Source: Minwuiaceae bacterium
GTDB taxonomy: Bacteria > Pseudomonadota > Alphaproteobacteria > Minwuiales > Minwuiaceae
Assembly: GCA_028278525.1 (NCBI GenBank)
Contig: JANQEE010000030.1
Location: 172,560-236,559 of the forward strand
Direction: 5' to 3'
DNA length: 64,000 nt
How positions within the stretch are numbered: the first letter of the stretch is position 1; every line of letters starts with the position of its first letter. A program made the translations under genes and the position numbers. The notes under the pieces were generated by a model. It saw nothing but the letters and a program-made list of their open reading frames with translations, was not told the origin of the DNA and did not search any database. Shown here piece after piece: positions 1-8,328 of this stretch.

Positions 1-1148
1 CCATAGCCCATCAGCGTGCCGCCGACCGGAATGTCGGTCGCCAGAGCCGCCTGGCGCAAGGCGTCGGCATCGATGCCGCCATGGTCCTTGATCGCGCGCG
101 GCAGCACGTCGCTGAAGAAGACGTAGGCGTTGCTGGCCGCCATGCCGACATGGGCCGAGAACTCCTTGGTGTCCGGCTCTTCCTTGCGATACCGCTCGCC
201 GACCATCTTGGTGATGTCGCCGAGGCCGGCTTTCAGCAGGTCCGGCTTGACCAGCCAGATCGACACCGGGTCGACGTTGAAGATGTGATTGGCGTCCTTG
301 TCGAAGGCTTCGAACAGCTTGTCCGGCACGCCGTAGCCGGCACCGTGACCGATCAGCGCCTTGAAGCGCAGGCCCAGTTCGCGCGACTGGCGCAGGAACA
401 GCGTGATGTCCGGGTTGTAGCCGGTGTGCAGGATCACGTCCGGCCGGGCCCGCTTCAGTTTCGTGACCAGCGAGGACAGATCGGGCGCGGTCGCCGAGTA
501 GCCTTCCTTGAGCACGACCTTGAAGCCCTGCTTCTTGGCGCCTTCCTCGTTGCCGCCGGCGACGCCGCTGCCGTAGGCGCCGTCTTCGTGAATGATTGCG
601 ACCTTCAGATCCTTAGGCGCGATGCCGAGTTTTTCCTGGGAGTAATGGGCCAGGAACTCCGGCGACAACAGGCCGAACAGTCCGCCATGCGGCTGCGGAC
701 GGAACACGTATTGCAGATTGCGGTCTTTCAGAACCGCCGGCGAGATGCAGGTGGTGATCCACATGAACTTCTTCAGCGAATCGACCTTGGCGGAGACGGG
801 CACGCACTGCGCGCTGGAATAGAAGCCGAGCAGCATGTCGACGTTTTCCTGCTCGATCAGGCGCACCGCTTCGTTGATCGCGACGTCTGGCTTGCTCTGG
901 GCGTCGGCGTAGATGGCGTTGATCTTGTAGCCTTCGACGCCGCCCTGCGAATTGAAATAGTCGATCATGATCTTCGCGCCAAGCGCCTGCAGCTTGGAGC
1001 CGCCGGCCGCGAGCGGGCCGGTGTAGTCGTAGATTACGCCGATCTTGATTTCTTTATCCTGCGCCTGTGCGCCATATGCACCGGCTACAAGCGCCGCGGC
1101 GGCCAGCAAGCCCAGGCCGGCCTTTTTAAGACGGTTTTTGGCAATCAT
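1..1148 (-). CDS. ABC transporter substrate-binding protein, branched-chain amino acid type (3' end outside window)
   Basis: Periplasmic solute-binding protein of the LivK/type 1 periplasmic-binding fold, expected to deliver an amino acid, amide or aromatic acid to an ABC permease. I read it by translating the minus strand. It opens MIAKNRLKKAGLGLLAAAAL, a signal peptide with a likely cleavage site after AQA, followed by KIGVIYDYTGPLAAGG, the typical start of the mature family domain. A later stretch, AIIHEDGAYGSGVAGGNEEG, matches the second lobe of the fold. GGGAGG lies 6 nt before the ATG. About 382 residues are visible with no stop, so the C-terminus and any permease genes lie beyond position 1. 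The ligand cannot be told from sequence. Confidence 0.88.
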   Translation of the reverse strand, partial: MIAKNRLKKAGLGLLAAAALVAGAYGAQAQDKEIKIGVIYDYTGPLAAGGSKLQALGAKIMIDYFNSQGGVEGYKINAIYADAQSKPDVAINEAVRLIEQENVDMLLGFYSSAQCVPVSAKVDSLKKFMWITTCISPAVLKDRNLQYVFRPQPHGGLFGLLSPEFLAHYSQEKLGIAPKDLKVAIIHEDGAYGSGVAGGNEEGAKKQGFKVVLKEGYSATAPDLSSLVTKLKRARPDVILHTGYNPDITLFLRQSRELGLRFKALIGHGAGYGVPDKLFEAFDKDANHIFNVDPVSIWLVKPDLLKAGLGDITKMVGERYRKEEPDTKEFSAHVGMAASNAYVFFSDVLPRAIKDHGGIDADALRQAALATDIPVGGTLMGY

Positions 1149-1246
1149 CGTCGCCTCCCTAAAAACTGATTATTGATCTACATTTTTGTTATGGGAGATT
1201 CAGCGGGCGCGCCGCGTCGATGTCAACCCCCGCTCAGGGGCGGCTC

Positions 1247-1495
1247 TCAAACCTGCCGCGCGGCGACGATATAGGCCTGAATTGTCTGCTCGCCCAACGC
1301 CTTCATCGCCTCCAGACGATGGTTGCCCGCGACCAGAACGTACCGGCCCTTGCCTTCGCGCACCTGGATCGGCGTGCGGAGTCCGTTCTCCAGAATGTCC
1401 TCCGCCAGGGATTGCGCCTTGTCGGCATCGAAGCCCTTGGTGTGTTTCACGGGCACGTAAATCCGGTCGATCTCGATGGCGACGTCCTTCAGCAT
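1247..1495 (-). CDS. small ParB/sulfiredoxin-fold N-terminal domain protein
   Basis: An 82-residue protein that is essentially only a ParB-like N-terminal (ParB/Srx) domain. The core reads LAEDILENGLRTPIQVREG followed by YVLVAGNHRLEAMKALG, corresponding to the ParB-family phosphate-binding motif (usually GxxRxxA; here GNHRLEAM). There is no helix-turn-helix or C-terminal dimerisation domain, so it is not a chromosome-partition ParB. Such single-domain proteins are often nucleotide-binding accessory proteins of unknown role. The frame stays open for 49 codons upstream, but the ATG at 1495 has a GGGGGAG Shine-Dalgarno and starts at the family boundary. It lies 98 bp upstream of the ABC binding protein on the same strand, with no evident functional link. 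Confidence 0.75.
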   Translation of the reverse strand: MLKDVAIEIDRIYVPVKHTKGFDADKAQSLAEDILENGLRTPIQVREGKGRYVLVAGNHRLEAMKALGEQTIQAYIVAARQV

Positions 1496-1901
1496 GGCGA
1501 TGGCTCCCCCTGTTGCGCCGCCCCTGATCTTAGCCCGGTTCGCCGACGGACGGGAGGATGGATACGCCCCTCTGTTGAGGGACTGGCTCGCGGCTCCCGC
1601 TATGGTCGAATGCCGCACCGTACCGGTATGAATCCGACACATAGACTGATCGTTTTGATGATATGAGCTATATTATTTAACTATCTTTCCATCCTTTCTT
1701 TCTACAAAAATTGGTAGTGAGTCGCGACTAGGCGGCTGGACCGTATTTTGAAGAACACGCCACGAAGGGGCGGGCGGAGATCGTCGACGGGGAACAGAGG
1801 AAGACAACGGCGGTCGGACACCGGACCCGCAGTGGAAGCAACCGATAGACCGGCCGCCTCTATTTTTTGAAACGAATTTCGAACACAAGAGGAATATCAC
1901 G

Positions 1902-3689
1902 ATGTTGAAGCAGCGTACTACCACCGGCGCCAAGAAACGCAGCGGCGCGAGCTTGTCCGTCGGGCAGAAGTTGTTCGGTGTCGTCGCATTATGCATCGGC
2001 TTGCTGATCGCCGTTGCCGGAACCGCGATATATCAGCTCAACAATATCGGCCAGGAGATTGCCGCGATTGCGGAGGAAGACATTCCGCTGACGGAAAAGC
2101 TAACCAAGGTCACCACGCACCAACTGGAACAGGCGATCGCCTTCGAACGCGCCATGCGTTACGGCGAGGAAATGCAGACGCGGCCGTCGGTGCGCGAGAG
2201 TTACGAGAAGGAGGTCCACCATTTCGAGGAGCTGGCCGCCTTGGTCCAGGCCGAGATCCTGGATGCCGAGAAGCAGGCCGAGATCTCGCTGGACCATGCC
2301 AGCACCGACGCGGCGAAGAAGGAGTTCAAGCACATCCTGGAAGGCCTGAAGAAGGTCGAGGTGGAGCACGAGCAGTTCGACAAGCATGTCCTGGAGGTGT
2401 TCGGGCTGCTGTCGGACGGCCATGTGCATGAGGCGATCGAGGCGACGCACGTGATCGAAGCGGAGGAAGAGCAACTCATCCACGAACTGGAAGCGCTGAC
2501 CGACGAGATCGTGAGATACACGGCCGCCGCCGCCCTGAAAGCCGAGGAACACGAAAAGTCGGCCTTGATGATGCTGATTATCCTGTCGGGCGTCGCTGTC
2601 GTCGTCGGCTTCGGGCTGACCTATATCGTCACCACCAGATTCATCGTCAAACCGCTCAGCGAAGTCGTTTCCGGGCTCAAGGCGCTGGCCGAAGGAGATA
2701 CGTCGGTCGAGGTCAAGGTTCGTGCCAACGACGAGATCGGCGAGGTGGCGAAAACGTTCCAGAGCTTCAAAGAGGTAACGATCGAGACGAAGCGTCTGGC
2801 CGAGCAGCAGGCGGAGACCGAGCGAAAGGCCGAGGAAGAGCGCCGGCAGACGTTGCTCGGCATGGCAGACGACCTGGAAGGCAGTGTCAAGCAGGTGGTC
2901 GAGTCGGTCGCCAGCGCCGCCGGCCAGATGCAGTCCGCGGCACAGAGCCTGTCGACGACCGCAGAACAGGCGAGCCACCAATCCACCGCCGTCGCGGCCG
3001 CGTCGGAAGAGGCCACGAACAACGTCCAGACGGTGGCAAGCGCGTCCGAAGAACTGTCGGCGTCGATCCAGGAGATCAGCCGCCAGGTCGCCGACGCCGA
3101 GCAGACGACCAAACGCGCGGTGGAAACCACGCGGAAAACCTCCGAGACCGTACAGAGCCTGAGCGAGGGCGCCAGCAAGATCGGCGAGGTGGTCGGGCTG
3201 ATCACGGATATCGCCGAGCAGACCAACCTGCTGGCGTTGAATGCGACGATCGAAGCCGCCCGGGCCGGCGATGCCGGCAAGGGCTTCGCGGTCGTCGCCA
3301 GCGAGGTGAAGTCGCTGGCCACCCAGACCACGAAAGCGACCGACGAGATCGCCGCCCAGATCAGCGGCGTCCAGACGGCGACCAACGACGCGGTGTCCGC
3401 GATCAAGGAAATCGGCGAAGTGATCGAGCAAATCAGCGAAATCGCAACCGCGGTCGCATCGGCGGTCGAGGAACAAAACGCGGCGACCGGCGAGATCGCG
3501 CGCAATGTCCAGCAGGCCTCGGCGGGGACGCAGGAGGTCTCGAGCAACATTTCCGGTGTCCAGGAGGCGGCGGGGCAGACCGGTGAATCGGCGAAGGAAG
3601 TGCTGCAGGCGTCGAGCGGGCTGAGCGGCGAGGCCAGCACCCTGCGCAAGCAGATCGAGCAGTTCCTCGGCAACCTGCGTGCTGCGTAA
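1902..3689 (+). CDS. methyl-accepting chemotaxis protein (tandem copy 1)
   Basis: Transmembrane chemoreceptor of 595 residues. It has TM1 at about residues 24-46, a helical periplasmic sensor rich in Glu and His (about 47-219), TM2 at about 220-243, a HAMP domain to about 297, and a long cytoplasmic coiled-coil signalling domain. The highly conserved hairpin tip at about residues 438-470 reads [18 protein letters not shown] and then [15 protein letters not shown], the CheA/CheW contact region. The protein ends in LRAA with no CheR-tethering pentapeptide. A moderate AGAGGAA precedes the ATG. It is a close paralogue of the receptor at 4329-6113 and the two arose by tandem duplication. No che genes are nearby. 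The ligand is unknown. Confidence 0.95.
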   Translation: MLKQRTTTGAKKRSGASLSVGQKLFGVVALCIGLLIAVAGTAIYQLNNIGQEIAAIAEEDIPLTEKLTKVTTHQLEQAIAFERAMRYGEEMQTRPSVRESYEKEVHHFEELAALVQAEILDAEKQAEISLDHASTDAAKKEFKHILEGLKKVEVEHEQFDKHVLEVFGLLSDGHVHEAIEATHVIEAEEEQLIHELEALTDEIVRYTAAAALKAEEHEKSALMMLIILSGVAVVVGFGLTYIVTTRFIVKPLSEVVSGLKALAEGDTSVEVKVRANDEIGEVAKTFQSFKEVTIETKRLAEQQAETERKAEEERRQTLLGMADDLEGSVKQVVESVASAAGQMQSAAQSLSTTAEQASHQSTAVAAASEEATNNVQTVASASEELSASIQEISRQVADAEQTTKRAVETTRKTSETVQSLSEGASKIGEVVGLITDIAEQTNLLALNATIEAARAGDAGKGFAVVASEVKSLATQTTKATDEIAAQISGVQTATNDAVSAIKEIGEVIEQISEIATAVASAVEEQNAATGEIARNVQQASAGTQEVSSNISGVQEAAGQTGESAKEVLQASSGLSGEASTLRKQIEQFLGNLRAA

Positions 3690-3731
3690 GACCGAAAGCG
3701 CGAAGATAGGGAGTATTTCGGACAACCCTAT

Positions 3732-3771
3732 GCGGATTGCCGCTGGAGTCTAGCGGCTCCCGGCAATCCGC
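3732..3771 (+). repeat. inverted repeat downstream of chemoreceptor copy 1
   Basis: GCGGATTGCCG at 3732-3742 is exactly complementary to CGGCAATCCGC at 3761-3771, giving an 11-bp stem with an 18-nt loop 43 bp after the receptor stop codon. There is no run of T after it, so it may act as an mRNA 3' stabiliser or a weak terminator. The left arm is also present after the second receptor (around 6160), but the right arm is not. Confidence 0.5.
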
Positions 3772-3825
3772 CGACTGCTCAATTCCGGCGAGGGACAATC
3801 GCCGGTGTAAGGCGTGCCGAAAGCG

Positions 3826-3880
3826 ATGGCCGGGGCAAACCCGGTTCGACGTGGGCGAAGCCCTGTCCAGGACGATGCAG
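3826..3880 (+). pseudogene. truncated relic of the 5' end of the TetR gene (duplication scar)
   Basis: The DNA after chemoreceptor copy 1 resembles the DNA after copy 2, including the beginning of the tetR gene that follows copy 2. The relic encodes RFDVGEALSRTMQ, matching QFDVDEALTGAMQ near the start of the intact TetR protein at 6251. The equivalent ATG at 3826 is out of frame by one base with this peptide, and the similarity stops after about 55 bp, so it cannot make a regulator. It marks the end of the duplicated unit. Confidence 0.72.
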
Positions 3881-4328
3881 CTTCCAAATTCCGTACTGCC
3901 TTCATATCCGCCGCGCCGCGCCGCGCTGAAGCCTAGCCCGGTTCGCCGCCTAGTGCGCCGACGCATTGGCGGTCACTTCGATTGTTTGTGACAGTCGTAC
4001 CCGATGCTCGATCGAATTCGCTCATCATTTTGCATGGTATTTAGAGACTATAATTAACTGATCATTAATCATATCAAATTTAGATCGAAATAATGTAAGA
4101 TATATATGGGAATATAAGACTAATTATCTTGTGCGGAAAGGCTATCGGATTCCCGTTTCCGACGGGGGGCGGAGCTTTCCCGAAAGGCAAGAACGGGTGA
4201 CGGCAACGGCGTAGCTTGGGGTTGCCGCAGCGGCAGCGTTGGCAGTGACAGGCGCGGTTGCCTATGCCGGCTATCGGCGCCTTCGGAACGCAGTGCGGAA
4301 GCGTTGTTGACCACAAGGGATTGCCGAG
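3881..4328 (+). other. intergenic leader of chemoreceptor copy 2
   Basis: This gap holds no gene that I can support. About 4010-4130 is strikingly AT-rich compared with the rest of the window and is the likely promoter region for the second receptor. A hydrophobic peptide frame without a start codon (4215-4310) lies just upstream of the receptor, but I do not call it a gene. Confidence 0.5.
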
Positions 4329-6113
4329 ATGTTCAAGAAAGCACTCAACGCCAGCGTAGTGAAAGGACCGGCGGCCAGCCTGTCCGTCAGGCAGAAACTG
4401 CTGGGAATCGTCAGCTTCTGCATCGCTCTTCTAATCGCCATCGCTGCTATCGCGGCCTATCAGCTGAACGCCATCGGCCAGGAAATTTCCTCGATTGCGA
4501 ATGACGATATCCCTCTGACCACGAACCTGACCAATGTCACGGTCCACCAACTGGAACAGTCGATCGTTTTCGAACGGGCGCTGCGCCTTGGCGGGGAAAT
4601 GCGGTCAGATCCGTCCGTCCGCCAGGCTTTCGCCGAGGAAGCCGGGCGTTTCGAGGAGCTGGCCGCAAAGGTGCAGCGGGAAATCGTGGAGGCCAGAGAG
4701 CGAGCCGAACTGGCGCTGCGGCACGCCATTACGGACGAGAGCGAGCAAGAGTTCCGGATGGTGCGGGACGCGCTGATACGAATCGAGGCGGGCCACGAAG
4801 CCTATGACAAGCACGCACTGGAAGTGTTCGGTTTGCTCCAGGCCGACGACAGGCGCGCAGCCGTCGAGGCGGCGCACGCTGTCGAGGCGGAGCAGGACCA
4901 GTTCAACCGTGAGCTGGAAGGACTGTTGGAAGAGATCGGGAGGTTCACGGCGGCCGCAGCCCTGAAAGCCGAAGAACATGAAAAGTCCGCGCTGCTGTTG
5001 GTGATCGTCGTCGCCGGAATTGCCGCGGTCGGCGGCTTCGGGTTGACCATGTTCGTGGTCGGTCGGTTTATTGTCGGGCCGCTCAGCGAGGTGGTTTCCG
5101 CACTCAATGCGCTCGCCGCCGGCGATACCACCGTCGACGCCAAGGTCTATGCCAACGACGAGGTCGGCCAGGTTGCCAAAGCCTTCCAGGCGTTCAAGCA
5201 GGCCTCGATCGAAGCCAAGTGCCTGGCGGAAGAGAAGGCGGAAGCCGAACGCAAGGCCAACGAAAAGCGTGAGCAGACGCTGCGCATGATGACCGACCTG
5301 GAAGGCAGCGTCACCCAGGTCGTCGAGGCGGTCGGCGATGCGGCCGAAAGGATGCAGGGATCGGCCAATAGCGTGCTGGCGACGGCCGAGCAAACGACCA
5401 AGCAATCCACCGCCGTTGCCGCGGCGTCGGAAGAGGCCGCCACAAACGTGCAGACGGTCGCCAGCGCATCCGAGGAACTGTCGGCGTCGATCCAGGAGAT
5501 CAGCAGACAGATGGCCGAGGCCGAGCAGACGACCAAGCGGGCCGTCGAATCGACGTGGCAGACGACCAAGACGGTGGAGAGCCTCAGCGAAGGCGCCCAG
5601 AAGATCGGCGACGTCATCGGCCTGATCACCGACATCGCCGAGCAGACCAACCTGCTGGCCCTGAACGCGACGATCGAAGCGGCGCGGGCGGGCGACGCCG
5701 GCAAGGGGTTCGCGGTTGTGGCAAGCGAGGTCAAGTCGCTGGCCACTCAGACCACCAAGGCGACCGACGAGATCACGGCGCAGATCAGCGGGGTTCAGAC
5801 GGCGACGAACGACGCTGTTTCGGCAATCGCGGAGATCCGCCAGGTTATCGAGCAGATCAGCGAGATTTCGACCGTGGTCGCATCGGCTGTCGAACAGCAA
5901 AACGCCGCGACGGGCGAGATTGCCGGCAACGTCCAGCAGGCGTCGGCTGGAACGCAGGAGGTGTCGAACAACATCTCCGGCGTGCAGGAAGCGGCCGGGC
6001 AGACCGACAAATCGGCTCGCGACGTGTTACAGGCGTCGAGCGACATGGCCGGCGTTGCCAGCACTCTAAGCAAGCAGATCGAGGAGTTTCTCGGCTACCT
6101 ACGGGCCGCGTAA
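4329..6113 (+). CDS. methyl-accepting chemotaxis protein (tandem copy 2)
   Basis: A 594-residue chemoreceptor with the same plan as the gene at 1902: TM1 at about residues 23-45, helical sensor to about 219, TM2 at about 220-243, HAMP, and a signalling coiled coil with the conserved tip [18 protein letters not shown] near residue 437. Like copy 1 it ends in LRAA without a CheR-binding tail. The signalling halves of the two paralogues are nearly identical by eye, whereas the sensor segments carry many substitutions, which suggests shared output and possibly different ligands. AAGGGA lies 9 nt before the ATG. The tetR gene follows directly. Confidence 0.95.
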   Translation: MFKKALNASVVKGPAASLSVRQKLLGIVSFCIALLIAIAAIAAYQLNAIGQEISSIANDDIPLTTNLTNVTVHQLEQSIVFERALRLGGEMRSDPSVRQAFAEEAGRFEELAAKVQREIVEARERAELALRHAITDESEQEFRMVRDALIRIEAGHEAYDKHALEVFGLLQADDRRAAVEAAHAVEAEQDQFNRELEGLLEEIGRFTAAAALKAEEHEKSALLLVIVVAGIAAVGGFGLTMFVVGRFIVGPLSEVVSALNALAAGDTTVDAKVYANDEVGQVAKAFQAFKQASIEAKCLAEEKAEAERKANEKREQTLRMMTDLEGSVTQVVEAVGDAAERMQGSANSVLATAEQTTKQSTAVAAASEEAATNVQTVASASEELSASIQEISRQMAEAEQTTKRAVESTWQTTKTVESLSEGAQKIGDVIGLITDIAEQTNLLALNATIEAARAGDAGKGFAVVASEVKSLATQTTKATDEITAQISGVQTATNDAVSAIAEIRQVIEQISEISTVVASAVEQQNAATGEIAGNVQQASAGTQEVSNNISGVQEAAGQTDKSARDVLQASSDMAGVASTLSKQIEEFLGYLRAA

Positions 6114-6250
6114 AACCGCGATCGCGACGAAAAGGAGCGCTTCGGACAACGCCTGTGCGGATTGCCACAGAGTTTCCCGCCGGCTGGCGCTATGTTGACT
6201 GCTCATTCCAGACAAGCAACAATCGCTGGCAACGAGGAGCACCGAACGCG

Positions 6251-6832
6251 ATGCCCTGGGAAAAACAGTTCGACGTGGATGAGGCCCTGACCGGGGCGAT
6301 GCAGGTGTTCTGGTCGCAGGGCTACGAGGCGACGTCGACCCAGGATCTGCTCGACCGGATGGGCATCAACCGGGGCAGCCTGTACGACACGTTCGGCAGC
6401 AAGCGGGAACTGTTCCTAAGCGCGCTCAGCCACTACCAAGCGACTTACCAGCACGAAAAGATCGCCGACGCGGTGCGGGGCCGCAACCCGCGCGAGACCA
6501 TTCAGGCGTTCTTTTCCGGACTGGCGTCGGAGGCGCTGACAGAGGAGGGCCGGAGCGGCTGCCTGCTGGTGAATACCGCCCTGGAACTTGCGCCCCACGA
6601 CGCGGAAATCGCCGAGATCGTGGAGACGGCGCTTCGTGAGATGGAAAGCTTCTTCGCCACCACGATCGAGCAGGGGCAGAGCAACGGCGACATTCCGGAC
6701 CACGTGGATGCGGCCGACGCGGCCCGAGTCTTACTTGCCCTGTTGATCGGCCTGCGCGTGCTGGCGCGCAGTCTGCCGGACAAAGCGATGCTGGACGCCA
6801 TCGTCGGCCAGGCGCGAGCGATTTTGGCATAA
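6251..6832 (+). CDS. TetR/AcrR family transcriptional regulator
   Basis: A 193-residue one-component regulator. The N-terminal helix-turn-helix is clear: ALTGAMQVFWSQGYEATSTQ, then DLLDRMGINRGSLYDTFGSK, which is the TetR DNA-binding signature around residues 10-50. The rest is an alpha-helical ligand and dimerisation domain, including a SGCLLVNTALEL segment typical of the TetR_C families that follow this helix-turn-helix type. The frame is open far upstream through the chemoreceptor region, but similarity begins at the ATG at 6251, preceded by GAGGAG. A truncated copy of its first codons lies at 3826-3880. Its target is unknown; the neighbouring membrane and DsbA-family genes are candidates. 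Confidence 0.9.
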   Translation: MPWEKQFDVDEALTGAMQVFWSQGYEATSTQDLLDRMGINRGSLYDTFGSKRELFLSALSHYQATYQHEKIADAVRGRNPRETIQAFFSGLASEALTEEGRSGCLLVNTALELAPHDAEIAEIVETALREMESFFATTIEQGQSNGDIPDHVDAADAARVLLALLIGLRVLARSLPDKAMLDAIVGQARAILA

Positions 6833-6901
6833 AAAATTTTGACCTTATTCGGAACGATTGTTCAAAACTGACAGCGAAGGACCGATCGAGCGTAACGCGT
6901 T

Positions 6902-7006
6902 GGTAAGGACCTGGCGGAGCGGATGCACAAGCATTTCACGGAGCCGCAGATCGTGGAGCCGGTGTTCGACGGCATTCAGCCGATTCTGTTCCGCCAAGCA
7001 TCATAG
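6902..7006 (+). pseudogene. short C-terminal-like gene fragment
   Basis: A 34-codon open frame after a TAA stop reads KDLAERMHKHFTEPQIVEP and continues to a TAG. It looks like the genuine C-terminal end of a protein, with a balanced amphipathic composition, but it has no plausible start codon, ribosome site or length. I do not recognise the family. It may be a leftover of a deleted gene between tetR and the membrane protein, or chance. Confidence 0.25.
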
Positions 7007-7041
7007 ATATCGTACATATTGGACAGGAAGGAGGCCGGAGG

Positions 7042-7461
7042 ATGACGTTGGGCCAACGCCTGCATCGGCTGATGCGATCGTTCCTCGGGCTGCCGCTTTG
7101 GGTGCAGGCTTGGATGACGGTGCTGATCGGCACCAACCTGGCCGCGTTCTGGATGCTGGACACCGCGGTCGGCTTTTGGACCGCGGTGGCTTTGGTCGTC
7201 ATGATGGCGTTCAACGGGCCGATGATGGTGGTCCAGGCGGGGATGACGCGATTGTTATCGATCCCGCATTTCGTTTGGTTGCCGTTGGCGGTTTATATCC
7301 TCTATCGCCTGTTCGGCCCGGAGCCGATCGATCGCGATAGCGCGGAGTTCGGGTATGCCGTGGCGGTGCTCGCCGTCAACGGCATCTCGCTGGCGTTCGA
7401 CGTCTACGAGAGTTACCGGTGGCTGCGCGGCGACCGGGAAGTTTTGGGAGTGGAGGCATGA
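7042..7461 (+). CDS. small multi-pass membrane protein of unknown function
   Basis: A 139-residue protein with three or four predicted membrane segments: around residues 20-38 (WVQAWMTVLIGTNLAAFWML), 43-62 (FWTAVALVVMMAFNG), about 72-88 (IPHFVWLPLAVYILYRLF) and about 101-118 (YAVAVLAVNGISLAFDV). The C-terminus is short and charged. AAGGAGG sits 9 nt before the ATG. Its stop codon overlaps the start of the next gene in an ATGA, so it is translationally coupled to the DsbA-family protein. I do not recognise a named family; the coupling suggests a shared role. Confidence 0.75.
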   Translation: MTLGQRLHRLMRSFLGLPLWVQAWMTVLIGTNLAAFWMLDTAVGFWTAVALVVMMAFNGPMMVVQAGMTRLLSIPHFVWLPLAVYILYRLFGPEPIDRDSAEFGYAVAVLAVNGISLAFDVYESYRWLRGDREVLGVEA

Positions 7462-8111
7462 CGATGTCCGATCAACTGATCTATGTGGCCGACCCGATGT
7501 GTTCGTGGTGCTGGGGTTTTTCGCCGGTGATCGAGTCGGTACGCGAGAAATTCGGCGACGCATTCGATACCCGACTGATCCTGGGCGGCCTGAGGCCCGG
7601 CACGACCAAGCCCATGGACGACAAGTCGAAGCAGACGATCCGCGATCACTGGGAACATGTGGAGACGGCGTCTGGCCAGCCGTTCGATTTCGCCTTCTTC
7701 GAGCGCAATGACTTCGTCTACGACACCGAGCCGGCCTGCCGGGCGGTCGTCGCCGCGCGGCGGCAGGACGAGGACAAGGCGTTCGCCTATCTGAAGCGCG
7801 TGCACCGCGCGTTCTATGCGGAGAACCGGGACGTGACCGAGCGGGGAGAACTGGCATCGGTGGCCGAGGACGTCGGCCTGGACCGCGCGGCTTTCGAAGC
7901 GTCGTTCGACGCGGAAGACGTGCGGACCGAGACCTGGAATGACTTCGGCCTGTCGCAGCGGTCGGGCATCACCGGGTTTCCGACCCTGCTGATCGGCAAC
8001 CGGTCGGACGGCCACGCCGTCGTGACCGTCGGTTTCCAGCCGTGGGAGGCGATCGAAGCGCGGATAGAGACCTGGCGGGCGCAACGGGCGGGGGCCGCGG
8101 CGCAGGTCTGA
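7458..8111 (+). CDS. DsbA-family (FrnE-like) thiol-disulfide oxidoreductase
   Basis: A 217-residue cytoplasmic thioredoxin-fold protein of the DsbA/FrnE type. The redox motif is DPMCSWCWGF, giving a CxxC at residues 15 and 18 directly after the first beta strand, followed by the all-helical insertion typical of DsbA and, near the C-terminus, the cis-Pro loop in ITGFPTLLIG. No signal peptide is present, as usual for FrnE-like proteins. The ATG at 7458 overlaps the preceding stop (ATGA). An upstream in-frame start at 7419 would lie inside the neighbour and precedes the fold. The next gene downstream is convergent, separated by a large palindrome. Confidence 0.88.
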   Translation: MTMSDQLIYVADPMCSWCWGFSPVIESVREKFGDAFDTRLILGGLRPGTTKPMDDKSKQTIRDHWEHVETASGQPFDFAFFERNDFVYDTEPACRAVVAARRQDEDKAFAYLKRVHRAFYAENRDVTERGELASVAEDVGLDRAAFEASFDAEDVRTETWNDFGLSQRSGITGFPTLLIGNRSDGHAVVTVGFQPWEAIEARIETWRAQRAGAAAQV

Positions 8112-8196
8112 CCGTCTTCGAAAAACTGTCGAACACGTCGGTGCGGTCATCCTTCGACAGACAAGGATGAGGCTCTGACGGGCTCAGGCCAAGCCA

Positions 8197-8284
8197 CCAC
8201 CACCGCGTCATTCCGGCGAAGGCCGGAATCCATAACAGCGGTCCGGTCTGGATTCCGGCCTTCGCCGGAATGACGCGGTGGTGG
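8197..8284. repeat. perfect 36-bp inverted repeat (REP-like palindrome, type A)
   Basis: Two 36-bp arms, 8197-8232 and 8249-8284, are exact reverse complements with a 16-bp spacer. The core CGTCATTCCGGCGAAGGCCG belongs to a palindrome type that recurs in many alphaproteobacterial genomes. It sits between convergent genes and would form a very strong hairpin in either transcript, so it probably serves as a bidirectional terminator. Just before it (about 8148-8187) is a decayed stretch resembling the CATCCTTCGA repeats found elsewhere in this window. Confidence 0.85.
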
Positions 8285-8328
8285 TTTGTCGTAAGCTTTT
8301 CGAAGGATGATCGGCCGCAGGGGGCTGG

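Noticed and set aside
4215..4310. A hydrophobic peptide frame (VAAAAALAVTGAVAYAGYRR) before chemoreceptor copy 2
   Set aside because: It has no start codon or ribosome site, and alanine-rich chance frames are common in GC-rich DNA. It could be a relic, but I cannot support it.
4080..4316. Two short minus-strand open frames in the gap before chemoreceptor copy 2
   Set aside because: No ribosome sites, no motifs, and they lie in AT-rich leader DNA.
7458..8111. A second selenoprotein candidate in the DsbA-family gene
   Set aside because: Both redox positions (residues 15 and 18) are encoded by ordinary Cys codons and there is no in-frame TGA.
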